Assembly (NCBI GenBank): GCA_905221605.1
Contig: CAJNDS010002580.1
Coordinates: 30,001 to 94,000 of the forward strand
Reading direction: 5' to 3'
DNA from: Symbiodinium natans
Lineage: Eukaryota; Sar; Dinophyceae; Suessiales; Symbiodiniaceae
DNA: 64,000 nucleotides
This document shows positions 1 to 11,097 of this stretch, piece after piece. The translations under genes were made by a program, and so were the position numbers. A model generated the notes under the pieces. That model did not search any database. It was not told the DNA's origin and saw nothing but the letters and a program-made list of their open reading frames with translations. Position 1 is the stretch's first letter. Every line of letters starts with the position of its first letter.

Positions 1-2880
1 GGTTTTAGGGGCGCTTGCCACCCAGTTTTTTTGGGCAGGGGGCTGGGGTATACCCTAGACCCAAACCCTAACAAGCCCCCATCGGCCCAAAAAAAATAAA
101 ATCAAAAAAATAAGCCCTGAAAACACATCTCTGAGGCAGCCCTAAACCTAAACCAGTACAGCCAAAACCCCTAAACACCAAGCCCCACCATACCCATTCA
201 CCCACCCCCTCCCCACCCCCCCCCACCCCCCCCCAAATAATGCCAAAGAAAGACTCAACCGACTCAACCAGCCTAGAACATCAGGTTCAAACCCTGCCAA
301 CACTCACGATGCGCATAACTACACCTACGCCTACTCAGATGCGATGAGTTCATGGCCTACGTGTGCCGAGATTATGTGCAACTGCAGGTGTGAGGTTCCG
401 GCCAAGCGGAGCCTGATTTCGGCCTGCCTTCTTCCTGAGCAGGGCCAACGGAGCATCACAGTGCACAGCCAACTCCAGCTTCTCCTTCTGCTACAATTTG
501 TTTGGAATTGGGGTTCGGGATCAGCGCTTGAGAGCTTTTAGGTAAAGCAACAATGTGTTCTAGAAACCGGCCAAATTCCGAACGACCCCACAGGCCCCAA
601 ATTAAGTTGAGCTGAGCTGCATGAGTGGCAGCGCGCAACCTTGGGCCCAAACCGCCTGTCAGGCCATGCTTTTGCAATGCTCGTGCTGTAAACCCCCGAC
701 AAAGGCAGAGGTGTATCACGTGGCGACACTCAAGACAGCAGAAAATCAGCATCCGCTAAGAGTCACCTTCTCGTCATCGTAATCATTTTCACGAAGCGCT
801 CGGGCATTCCTGGCTTGAGTCGAAGGCCATTCCTGCAGCGGCTGCTCAAATGCGTACACGCGTGGCTTTGCCACTCCAGATTGCTGCCACATGCCGGCTA
901 GTTTGGGTGTGTCAAGGTGTTGCCAACCTCAAACAGCATGAAAAAGGAGGCCGACGGCACCGTGCAGCTGTGCAACACTGAACCGATGCACTCCATACAC
1001 TCAATACACAGCCAGTCCTCTGAACCACCAGTTCCGGCGGACACATGCTTCTCAGCAGCCCGCACAGCACCTGGTATCTTTTGTCAGGCTGGCGAGCCGG
1101 CTGGATGCCATGATAGCAACACGGTGCAAAAAAACAATCCGCCGGCCGAGCTTCCGCTGCAACCTGAACCACCGCCAATGGAGCCGACTCCTGCCAGCAT
1201 GCGCCAGAGGGCGACCATGACATGTGCTCTGGCGTCGTTCGTGAGGCTGCGTCCTGCTCCTGGCGCCAGGCAAAGACCAACCCCTCCACTGCAGCCACTG
1301 GCAGAGCCGCCTGTGTCGGGTGCGCCGCAACGTTGCGTGCACACTCATTGACTCACAATACTTGTCCATTCTCAGACAAACAAGAGACAGTCATAATCAG
1401 TCTTTGTGCTGCCTGCATAGAACACATCCTGTGGAGGATTTTGCATGCGACTTGGCATCACTACAAGCGACCCAAATGACCACCAACTCCCCTTCGTCAG
1501 TCAGAGCCTGACAGCAGGCTGGAGGTGGCATGTCCAAATGCTGCGTGGTTGTGGCCTAAGGCCGGGCTGGCACAAACATATACAAAAAAAAAGGACTAAA
1601 CACAGCACAGCCAGTCTGCAGATTGCCCTGCTGAGAAAGAAGTCGGAAATTCGGCTCAGCTTCATTGCTGAGGCAGCCACCGGTGGAATATACACCACTT
1701 GGCCCATGCTGAGGAGCCACAGCTCTGCTGCCCTGCACAGACATGACAGTGACGATAGGCTAGAAAGGAGTTTTGGACACAAGGATTTGATGTAGGGGAT
1801 ATGAAGAGTCGTGACCTTGCATCTGGCCTTGCACCCAAGCTGAAATTGTGATGCATTTTCTTAGTACGGACCTCATGTTGACCCCAACCTGCTCAATGGA
1901 CCCATCTCAATCTGTGCTCATTATGATACGCCTTGTATCTTCGCCGTAGCAACCACCCCAACAAACGACCCGGTTTTGTGTAGCCCTGACAGTTGCAACG
2001 TTGCTTGCAACCACAATCCCCCGACTCCCCCCTACTTTACTGCGTTCCAACCCATGCACAGTCACAAGCGCTCAACTGAGTGAGCATTTGGGAGCAAAAA
2101 CAGCCCGCTCTCCGCCTTGGACGTCGCACTCATGCTGCCAGCGCCGAAGAACGGGCCTGAGCCTCGGGGCAAGCGAAATAAACGGTGGGTCACGCAAACG
2201 CAGGTTTCTGGCCATGGTGGGCCCATCTTCCCGCTCCAAGGACAGGTCGCTCACGCTCTGCGGCGCTTGGCGTTCCTCGAGTATCTGGGCCTCAGGGGAA
2301 CGTGTTCTGCAGTGACGGTAAGAACGAGGTACCTGTCCGAACATGCATCCTGCACAGACCCCAAATCATGTGTCTGACGTCTGCGCCTTTTGCTGAATAG
2401 AGCAAGGCTCTCATCTATTTTGGCGGAATCCGTGAAGGTGCAGCTTCTTTGACGGATGGCGCTTGGTAGCAACATGATGTGAAGCAGTGAGCCACTGTCT
2501 AAGACAGACGAGGTGCGTTGGCGACATACATAAACTGTCCTGAAAGCTTGCAGCTGATGGCACCTTTTGTGGGTGTGGGGCCCTACTAAGCCCTGTTTTT
2601 TTTTTTGGGGGGGGGGGGGTTATTTTACGGGGATCCCTATTCTGGGAAGTGCCCAAAACGGGCCTGAGAATGGCCAATCCTACCAACTCAGCCGCCACCG
2701 CAGCTGGCCGCATGAATTGAGAGTCTTCGAGCTGCCTGCTGCAGCCTGGTGCAGCGCTCTGCCGCCGTGTCATCAAAATCTTCCATTTCAGATGCGAGCT
2801 CAGGCTAATGTTTGTTCAGCTGGAGTTCGTCGTCCAGGCATTCAAAGGGAACGCATTGCTCCATGATCGTCTTGAATCCT
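1..2880. other. No recognisable gene
   Basis: Short open frames occur on both strands but none resembles a known protein. The stretch holds C-runs near 200-235, a T/G homopolymer run at about 2588-2610, and a TTTAGGG-like trace at the very start. It could contain introns or untranslated sequence of minus-strand genes. I see no RNA gene or mobile element in it. Confidence 0.4.
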
Positions 2881-2889
2881 GTCACATCC

Positions 2890-3200
2890 CTGGTCCAGTT
2901 GCCATGGGGGAGTTGCTGCAGCTGCTCCAGGCTTTCATTATTTCTCTTGCGATCTCTAAATCTGCCTCCCGCAGACCGCAAAGGTCGCTGCGAGTCATTG
3001 TTAGCACTCGGGCCATATCTTTGATTGACAAGTTGCTCACCTCTGCGGCTACGTCGACTTGTGGTAAAAGCTGGACCTTCGTGTCTGCAATCAACTCGTC
3101 GCATGCTGCAACAGCCTGTGGCACAGCCTGTGGCATGTCACGTGGTTCAGAAATGGGTCGGCTGATGGCGCAGTGGGTGGCGCAGAGCCGTTCGTGCCCT
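2890..3200 (-). CDS. Candidate exon, unknown protein
   Basis: A minus-strand open stretch encodes a helical, charged sequence containing the segments VAACDELIADTKVQLLPQ and GLREADLEIAREIMKAW. Composition and amphipathic spacing look like real protein rather than an antisense shadow, because the opposite frame is rich in Ser, Arg and Cys. I do not recognise a family. It lies downstream, on the same strand, of the duplicated exons at 4-5 kb and the kinase tail, so it could be a later exon of either. Exact splice sites are not assigned. Confidence 0.35.
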
Positions 3201-3959
3201 CGCAAGGACAGGCCAAGGCCTGTCAACCCCAAAGGCCAACATGTGTCCGCAGTGTCGGCAGACCGTTCGGGCACACGGCCTCATTCAGCGCTTATGATGC
3301 TGCCAGATGCCTCTATAAAAGCTTCTTCAAAGAAGCCAGTTCGGGCCAAGATGCTTCCCTCTCGATCTAGCGCAACAACAACCTACTCTGAAAGGCCTAA
3401 ACACTGTACCCCTCAATCACGACATGAAACCCCGCCGACCCCATAGACCCAAACCACCTAAACTCCTAGACACCTAACCACTTAGCCACTAAACGTCAGA
3501 CATTGCAAACACACAAAGCTTTCATGCCCGACCCGCAAGCCCCAACCCCCAAACACATCTTTCAACATCTTCAATAAGACCTGATTTCTCAAAAGACGCT
3601 CTTAACCCTCTGAAGCCCCTTCGTCGTGCCTGGTGCCCGATCCATCCAGTCCTGGAAGCCAGAGGCATAGTAGACCGAGGGAGGTTTGCAATGCCACACT
3701 CTCAATGAGCCATAGTGAGAGTCTGAGATGTCTTAGTCTTAGGCAGTTTTTGCGCGTCTTTGCACGTTTAGCCACCCCTCTGCTACATGACCCTGTGCTC
3801 TTCATTGCTCTGCATGTTCAGCTTTTGGCCTCCTGGACCTGGCGCCGGTTTTGCCGCGAGCGGCGGCCGTCCGCGAGGCCTGGCCAATGGGACCTTCAAG
3901 CCTCGGGTGCCTGGTCCTTCTCGTGGCTCAGTTATTGCTGGCTGCCAGGAACATTAGTA

Positions 3960-4509
3960 ACTGAGCACATCGCCCTGAATGTATCTGATGGTCTCTGACA
4001 TAGACAGGCCGGCATGGCTCTTGTCCTCCCCCATGTCGCTGGTGTACTGGGGCGGCGGTGGCCTAGGGACCACATATGGCAGATGAACTAACGAAGTGTC
4101 CTGGGACCCCATCTTTTGCCAGTTTGGATTCCTGCACACTGCAAAGTCAAGGCCGATGCCCATAGTCGCTAGTGGTCGCTTCTTCGGGATGTGCCATCGT
4201 TTCCTCGCTCGTCTTGAAAGCGGCAAGGCGTGGGAATGATCAAAAAGCCCTCAATCAATGATACTAGTCAAGTGAGATGACGTCGAAGAATACTCCGAGG
4301 TGACGACCTCCCATGGCAGCCTGTATTGGTGCGTCCTCAAGGGTCCGGCTCTCAACCACACTTTTCAAGAAGCATCCTGCAACAACTGCATCCATCTTGG
4401 TCGTGCCTGCGATCGCCAGGTACTGGCTGATGAGACGGATGAGACTGGTGCGGCTGTTGGTGCGCTTGGTGCGGATGACGCCTCGGACCAACACGGGTGG
4501 GCCGAACAA
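3960..4509 (-). CDS. Candidate exons of unknown gene, copy A
   Basis: Two minus-strand open segments look coding. The upstream one (about 4264-4495) contains SLIRLISQYLAIAGTTKMDA and a conserved FFDVIS end. The downstream one (about 3960-4226) contains KKRPLATMGIGLDFAV, then a proline-rich PRPPPPQYTSDMGEDKSH and SMSETIRYIQ. No family is recognised. Both segments recur almost unchanged at 4.6-5.0 kb, but only copy A keeps the longer proline-rich continuation; copy B reaches a stop soon after the matching part. It may be a duplicated exon pair within one gene or one intact and one truncated gene copy. Confidence 0.4.
4109..4492. repeat. Tandem segmental duplication, copy A
   Basis: This segment matches 4620-5013 almost base for base, in direct orientation, offset by about 511-525 bases. 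It includes the candidate coding segments and the short stretch between them. Copy B carries a small insertion repeating the CAATGATACT motif near 4775-4795, which makes the offset grow along the alignment. Confidence 0.85.
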
Positions 4510-4619
4510 GGCTGTGTGAGCAAAGGAATTTACCCTTCACCAACACCTATCCTTGATAGCTCGACCCACAAGTTTCAAGAATTTCAATCATGCAGAATCT
4601 TGCGAAGCGTCGTCGGACT

Positions 4620-5013
4620 CCATCTTTTGGCGGTTTGGATTCATGCGCACTGCAAAGTCAAGGCCGATGCCCATAGTCGCTGGTGGACGCTTCTTCGGGA
4701 TGTGCCATCGTTTCCTCGCACGTCTTGAAAGCGGCAAGGCGTGGGAATGATCAGAAAGCCCTCAATCAATGATACTGTCAATGATACTAGTGAAGTGAGA
4801 TGACATCGAAGAATACTCCGAGGTGACGACCTCCCATGGCAGCCTGTATTGGTGCGTCCTCAAGGGTCCGGCTCTCAACCACACTTTTCAAGAAGCATCC
4901 TGCAACAACTGCATCCATCTTGGTCGTGCCTGCGATCGCCAGGTACTGGCTGATGAGACGGATGAGACTGGTGCGGCTGTTGGTGCGCTTGGTGCGGATG
5001 ACGCCTCGGACGA
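4620..5013. repeat. Tandem segmental duplication, copy B
   Basis: Second copy of the 4109-4492 segment. The minus-strand reading of its distal part keeps TSLIRLISQYLAIAGTTKMD and the FFDVIS end, with substitutions concentrated in the proximal part. The high identity outside the open frames points to a recent duplication. Confidence 0.85.
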
Positions 5014-5478
5014 ATGCGTAGGTGAACGCAAGGCTGCACAATGAATGGATGAAAACACTGCCTTAGAATGCCCGGCGGCTGGTTTGTGTGTGTCAGTGCC
5101 AACACGGGGCTATAGAGCCATCAGGCAACTCTCAGGAACTCTCAGGCTGTGCAGAAACAGCCTCCAACTGTCGGGAACTGTTCGGAACCGTCGGAAGTAT
5201 TTTAAGTGTCCAGCTAGTTTTCAAAGCCCAATGGCCACTTACGATTTAAGTTTTGATTTGAGTTTCACATTTGAAAACTCAAGGACAGACACCCTCCATT
5301 TAACAGACCGCCAGCCGCTCTAAGCAGTGCTGTCTTGCGCCATAGGATCCTGGCCCAGCCGGAAAACTGGCACTTCCGCCACCTTCCCCCTGCTGCCTTG
5401 GAGGTGCAAATAATGGCTTCATGACACGCCTAGCGCCGCACTGCTCGAAAGGCATCAGCAAACCTCCCTGGCCGGGAC

Positions 5479-7040
5479 CAGGAGCCGGGCATGAGCTGGG
5501 AAAGCAACTGCTCCAGGCGCATCTGTTGCTCGTAGTGCCAAGATGGAGTTGCCGAGGCCTTGCCGGCGCTGTCTACATCGGGAAACGAGAAAAAACATCC
5601 CTGGATCTCGTAGCCGCCCTTTTTGGAAATCTCTGCAGAATTAAGGGGGGGCGACGCCTCAAACCTAGTAGCCCTAAAGCTTGAAACCTGCTCTATGACT
5701 GAGCCAGCAAGCTACAGGGATAGGCTGTTTGGATAAGAACCCCCCTAAGGTTTCGGGTTTTTGGGGGTCTTCATACTGGGGGCCTTTCATATTAGGGGAA
5801 GGAATAAACATTAATAGGCTGTTCTCCTTAAGCTGCACTGGCAATCCCGCCTCTTGCGGCGGCGGCTGCATCATTGGCACATTCTCGAAGCCACGCGGGC
5901 CGGTGGCCTGGTGCAACAAAAACACTTTGTGGCGAGATCCTGCCCCTTCTGAAAAGTAGCGCAAACATACTAGCACACAACGAAACAACACAAACATTGA
6001 ATCGCGTACCTGTGCAGCTCGCGCCGCTGACTGCGATGATCGCTCGGCCATCCGCTCTGCTGGCAACCGCTCGGCAGGCATGCGCTCTGCTGGCATGCGC
6101 TCGGCAGGCATCCGCTCGGCAGGCATCCGCTCGGCAGGCATCCGCTCGGCAGGCATCCGTTCGGCAGGCATCCGCTCTGCTGGCATCCGCTCTGCTGGTA
6201 TCCTCTCGGCAGGCATCCTCTCGGCAGGCATCCTCTCGGCGGGCATGCGCTCAGCGGGCATCCGTTCGGCGGGCATCCGTTCAGCAGGCGTGCGCTCTGC
6301 TGGTGTCCTTTCGGATGTCCGTTCGACCGGTGGCGCCCGCTCTGGCAACGACCGCTCCGCCTGCGACGTGGACATTGCCGGCACCTTGGCACGTTACGAG
6401 GACAATTCAGACTCAAAGTGCAACGTATGGTTTGTAAAAAACTCACACGTTTTCTTTTGGGGGATGTGTGCCATGCTTGGATTCTGCAGTCAAGTGCGTA
6501 ACGCGGCAACGTGCTACAGTACATGTTCGATGAAACCTAGTTTTGAGCTTGTACCTTTCCGGCTTTGGCTGGCTCTGGTTGAGTGGTCTCGAAGGCAATG
6601 TCTTCGCACTGCTGCGTTAAAATGAGCAATGCTAAGAAACTCTGACCCCTTGAGACCCCGGAGGTCATGTGATTCTCCGGACATCTCAGGGAGTGATGGG
6701 GAGAGGAGAGAGGGATGGAGGCCGCCTGCACAAGGAATTGGATACCACGTCAATCAGCTCACATGAATCTGCACATTCAGACCATCAAGGTAAGCTCATC
6801 GCAGAGCCACTCGATTCAGGCCTGGCGCTTTCTGCTGTTCCAGCACATGCAATGCCGTGCAAGGATGCAAGGATTTTGCACATGATCAGGGGAGCTCAAC
6901 AGGCTGTGAAGAGCTAGCAAGAGGGCACGGTACTTGCCTCACACCACGCGACTGCGTTTGCGAAGGAGGCCGCAGAGATCTTGGAAGCTTGATGCCCTGC
7001 AAGCAGTTTCCATTTGCTCCGATAGGTCTACAAAGCAAGC
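5479..7040 (-). CDS. Tail exons downstream of CDKL5-like kinase
   Basis: Five phase-plausible exons follow the kinase domain on the same strand. Exon 6945-7040 (32 codons; contains ACFVDLSEQMETACRASSFQ) joins in phase to the last kinase exon. Exon 6555-about 6611 (contains CEDIAFETTQPEPAKAGK) ends at a GT donor. Exon 6010-6384 holds pentapeptide repeats and ends at CAG|GTACGC. Exon 5827-5907 (27 codons; GFENVPMMQPPPQEAG) joins it in phase. Exon 5479-5572 encodes SWHYEQQMRLEQLLSQLMPG, but a linking exon seems to be missing. CDKL kinases usually have long, poorly conserved tails, so this would fit, but the link between domain and tail is inferred from strand, spacing and phase only. The stop codon is not identified. 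Confidence 0.55.
6010..6384 (-). repeat. Coding pentapeptide repeat (M/T/I/L)PAER
   Basis: A single 375-nt exon encodes about 17 consecutive pentads of the type MPAER, with TPAER, IPAER and LPAER variants, flanked by ERSLPERAPPVER before and SSQSAARAAQ after. Each pentad is 15 nt. The opposite strand is open as well (RSAGI-type repeats), but the minus strand has an AG acceptor at 6385-6386 and a GT donor at 6001-6009, in phase with neighbours. The peptide alternates acidic and basic residues and is probably an extended or single-helix charged linker. Confidence 0.75.
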
Positions 7041-7140
7041 CTGTGCAGCCCGCAGAGATTCTTCCCCAGAGTGCAGGTTTTGCAGGCTGCATCTTTTTCC
7101 TTTCTCTCCTACCATGCACATCTGGCACACCATGAAAGGC

Positions 7141-10100
7141 CTCAAACCAGGGCATCCGCAGCATTTCCCGGGCGCTTAGGCGCCGCCGGGGCTCCATAAC
7201 AAGGATGCCCTGCAAGAGCAGAATGGACTGCTTCGAAATGGCTCCAGGGCTTTAACACAGTCATCGCCATGGGTTCTTCAAGCTGAGACAGCAAGAGCAT
7301 CATAAGCGCAAGTTGCTGGTGTTTGTGGCCTAGCTAGCTCTCAGTCGCCCCCTACCAGTTCTGCCAGTGCAAGGTCCTTCAGCAGCTGCATCTGCAGCTT
7401 CGGCATCCGTCGTAAGTAACGCTTCTCCAGCGTCTCTGGACGGCTCACATCCGGGAACTGCCAGCAGAAACAACATGCGCGAGTGTACTCTCAAAATCGC
7501 ATGCATGAAGGACACCACAGCGATTGCCCTGATGCTCTGTAGCTGTAGCTGAGAATGGTGAACAAGTCACCCAGCAGAGAACCACGAGAACCACCGACTC
7601 GCCGGCCTGGATGCCCAAAAACCGCGGATTTCTGAGGAACATCTCCATGTGCTCGGGGGTAAGCGGCCCCAGCACCTCAGAGCCCAAAAGCAAACTGCAA
7701 AACCAGGAACTCTCTGGCGAGAGGAAAGAGCCCAACCCGGGCCCTCAAGTTGAAAACCTTGCGAAAAACGAAAGAAAGGGGCCATTTTGCGTGCCAGATT
7801 CGGGGGGTAGGGGGGGGGGGCATGTCCCATGGCCCAGAGATGCTCCGAGCTCTGGGCTTTCTGAATGACGAAGAGCTGATCGACCTTTTCACATCCACAA
7901 GATGTCCCAAAGGATGTCCCTAGGTGACCCGGCACGTGTTTTGTAATCCGAAAGGCCTTTGCTAAGAAACACGTGCACGTCATACACGTGCCTCGGACTC
8001 TCCGGCGAAAAGTGGTTGGCCATCAGTGAGTTCACCTTGAGCCAGGATCTGAACGGTGAAGCCGCACCGAGCTCTTCTCCACAACAGAAAAATAGAAAAG
8101 CGCCCTTGCTCACGATCGACAAGGTCCCGGGCCCATGATGCAGCCAACAGCCCAAATATCTACATCCTTCCAGGTCAGCCAAGTGCATGCTCGCCGCTGA
8201 GATTGGGCCTACAATGAAGGGGAACTTCGGTCCAGATCTTACTGGTACAACTTTTCCTGCAACGCAGGAGGTGGCAATCATGCCTGTTGTAAGTGATTGC
8301 AGATTGGAAAGTTGATACTCCTGTCTCCACCCTGGCAGCATGCCTAAACTGCTACAAATATCAACCATTGACCAGGCCACGCGGTCCTTTCCGTAATGTG
8401 TGAAACCTAGAAGGAGCTCTGGCGCGCGGTACCATCGAGTTGCAACGTAGTCCTCAGGTGCTGCAGGCAAGTTACATCACAGCATCCTTGGGCTCAAGAA
8501 GCGTGCCCAGTCGACATTCGCATGTTGAGCTATGTCTTGATCCGCAAGAAGCTTGGGCAACTGAAGGGAACATGAAGCCAAGCTTGATGCACGCTCTGCT
8601 GAGCTGGTGGCAGTGAGTGGGGTGTCCGCGCCTTGGGGCCACAGAGGCCTAAATCAACCGCCCCCCACATTCGCCTGAAGACCGTCCGATACCTGCTGCC
8701 AGAAACGGCACTCCGCATGCCTCGGAACAAGGCCTGATTGGGCCTGAGACTCTGAGACTCCGGCTCATTGTCCGAGCAAACCCGAAGTCGCAAAGCCGCA
8801 GTGCATTATCCGCAGGGTTAACTGGGCAGAGAAGTCTATGAGGGATCCTCTGAAGGCGAGGCTTTTCAAGGTCTATGAGGTCCATCTAAGGAGCTTCGGA
8901 AGTTCCGGAAGCCTTTCATGGGCAGTATGGAAGTTTGGAGTTTGGAAAGTGATGGGGGTTCTTGAGTTGCTGCCGCACTTCTCATCATACAAGCAACCAC
9001 TCTGAATGCTCCATGCCCAAACCTTGCTTAGGAGCTGTCCTCCTTGATGCTTCAAACCAGTATACATGAAAGCATTTCTAATTTCGGCCTTTGCCCGCAA
9101 ATGGAACTGGTCATCATTCTGTCACATAACAGAAAACTCAGTGAAAGCCTCTTCAACTGTCAACTCGGCTCAAACCCACAAGCTGACTGACAGCAAGCCG
9201 GCCCCCACTCCCGAGATGCGCTTGGTTCTTGGGCTCCACATTCGTGATCAGGAACAGGCAAGCAGGCAGCAAACGCTCGTAAATGCCCAAGACTTCGACT
9301 CAACAAGTTTTCGGGCTTGATGTCACGGTGAATGACCTCAGATTGCTGATGCTTCGGGCAAATCAGCAAGCACCCAAGGCATGTGCTTCATGGCTTTCAC
9401 CAACGTTGAGGACGCCACATCATGCCGATGACAGTACTCAATGGCACGAGCCTCACTCCAAGCCAAAGCCAGCTAGGAGCTGCCAGTGCTACTCTCTGAT
9501 CTCTCTGAGGCCCATGGCATGCACGAGCATGCACACTAGCCACATCGTCCAGCAGCTCCCACTTCACACCCGCGAGGCCCCCGCCAACTGACAAGTCAGG
9601 ACCTCGGTCTCTGAAGTGCGCGACATTCGGCTTCCACACACTCGGCGCGACTATTCCTACTGAGAGGTTTAGGGATGAGGGCTATGCTTTCGGGTTTACG
9701 GTTTTCCCGTTGCCCCCCGCGGTTCATGGCGTAGTTACGGCTTTGGGTTTTGGGTTGGTGTCCCGGTCCCCACCCCCCACCCCCCCGCCCAACCGAACCA
9801 CAGAGGGGAGAGGCCTGAACCGAAACCCTGAAACGAAACCTTGAACATAACCCGCACCCTAAACATCCCTAAACCCTAAATCTTAAACCCAGCATGAAGC
9901 ACAGACCACAATCATAGCTGCTGGCCAAGACACGCGAACTGTTTCCGTGTCCACACCATTTGGATTGGCCTTCTCACACGTGCCCAAGACGAACATGCTT
10001 CAATGCAACATGTTGCTGGAGTAACCGCCCCGACAGAATCCCACAGAGTATCCCAGCACAGACCCCCAGGTGCAGATGAGCTATATCGTGCCCGTCTAAG

Positions 10101-11097
10101 GGCGCAGGTTTTTTGGGTGGGGATGCTCGCACTAAATATTTGGTAATGAGCCTTCGTTGTCCCAGCACTTTGTCTCGGAAAACCTCGTAGGTTTGAGCAA
10201 GTTCGGTTTCTTGTACATCCTCCTTCTTTGATCCTGATCTGCTCTTGATCCCAAACTGCACTTTGTTGATGCTTGTCCCCAATTCCAGCCTCTAAAATGT
10301 CGAGCATGCTTTTCTCCACGAATTCGAAGACGAGGTAGAGCTTCCCCCTGCGTCGAAAAGCCTCCGACAGTAAGCTGCTTGACGGACCAGAACTCGAACC
10401 TAAGAACAAGGCACGACCATGGCACACCCTTGCTGCAGTGCACCTCCTTCAGCTGCACAATGTTTTCGTGCCGCATAATGCGAAGGATCTTCACCTGCCA
10501 GCGCTGAAACTCACAAGCCAGGCGGCCAGGACGTGGAAAGCATGGCCCAGCATGGGACCGGCACATCGCTTGGCCGCAGACTACAACACATCTGCGTAAA
10601 GCTACGTCCGCGGCGGCCAACAACATCAAGAAGGCTTGCTCCCAACTTCAGCTTGCAGCGGCAACTGCTTCAAAGAACAGGACGGTATTTGATGATGTTG
10701 CCCCGAGGCCCAGCATAAGTAACAGCATTCCCGAGAAGCCTCTCTCAGCGTGGTCTTTCGGACTACCTCATCCTCTTCACTCTCCTTGAACCTCAGTTGG
10801 CTTCTTTGCTTCTTTCGGCCATGCAGCGGAAGGTTCGTACGCTCACAATGCCACTATGTCCACGATGCCCTTATGCTGTCTGTGGGGTGGACTTCTTGAT
10901 GGCCACCACTTCATTGGTGTCCTGCCCACCCGGAAATTACAGTAGAGGGGCACCGCTCACACTCTCTGGCGTTGTCGTCAGATATCACCAAACCGACACG
11001 CATGCTACCGTACTGCTAGCCTGTCCTTGTTTTTGCACTTCAATACTACGCCGTAGGCCCCCTCGCCCACGACGCCAAGAACATCGTACTTGTTCAT
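7141..11097 (-). CDS. CDKL5-like serine/threonine protein kinase
   Basis: A cyclin-dependent kinase-like (CDKL) catalytic domain split over at least 16 exons. Exons: 11026-11097 ([20 protein letters not shown], glycine loop), 10893-10921 (VVAIKK, catalytic Lys), 10740-10791, 10444-10494 ([11 protein letters not shown]), 10290-10361 ([20 protein letters not shown]), 9934-9969 ([11 protein letters not shown]), 9419-9451 (IEYCHRHD), 9300-9336 ([12 protein letters not shown]), 8765-8821 ([10 protein letters not shown]), 8387-8452 ([16 protein letters not shown]), 8133-8166 ([11 protein letters not shown]), 7992-8035 ([14 protein letters not shown]), 7858-7884 (VDQLFVIQK), 7607-7675 ([13 protein letters not shown]), 7377-7457 ([15 protein letters not shown]) and 7141-7209 ([16 protein letters not shown]). 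All catalytic motifs are present ([16 protein letters not shown], the TRWYRAPE activation segment), so it should be active. The nearest match I know is animal CDKL5, identical over most of the loop. Small gaps remain after 9934 and after 8765, probably missed microexons. Start: first ATG before the glycine loop; the frame is open further upstream. CDKL kinases are linked to cilia and flagella, which is only inference here. Confidence 0.92.

Noticed and set aside
6080-6625. Plus-strand frame of RSAGI repeats
   Set aside because: Antisense of the PAER pentapeptide exon, which has proper splice sites and phase with neighbours on the minus strand.
9397-9639. Exon linking [11 protein letters not shown] to IEYCHRHD in the kinase
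   Set aside because: The open stretch ([19 protein letters not shown]) does not resemble the expected helix of CDKL kinases; the missing residues are probably on an unrecognised microexon.
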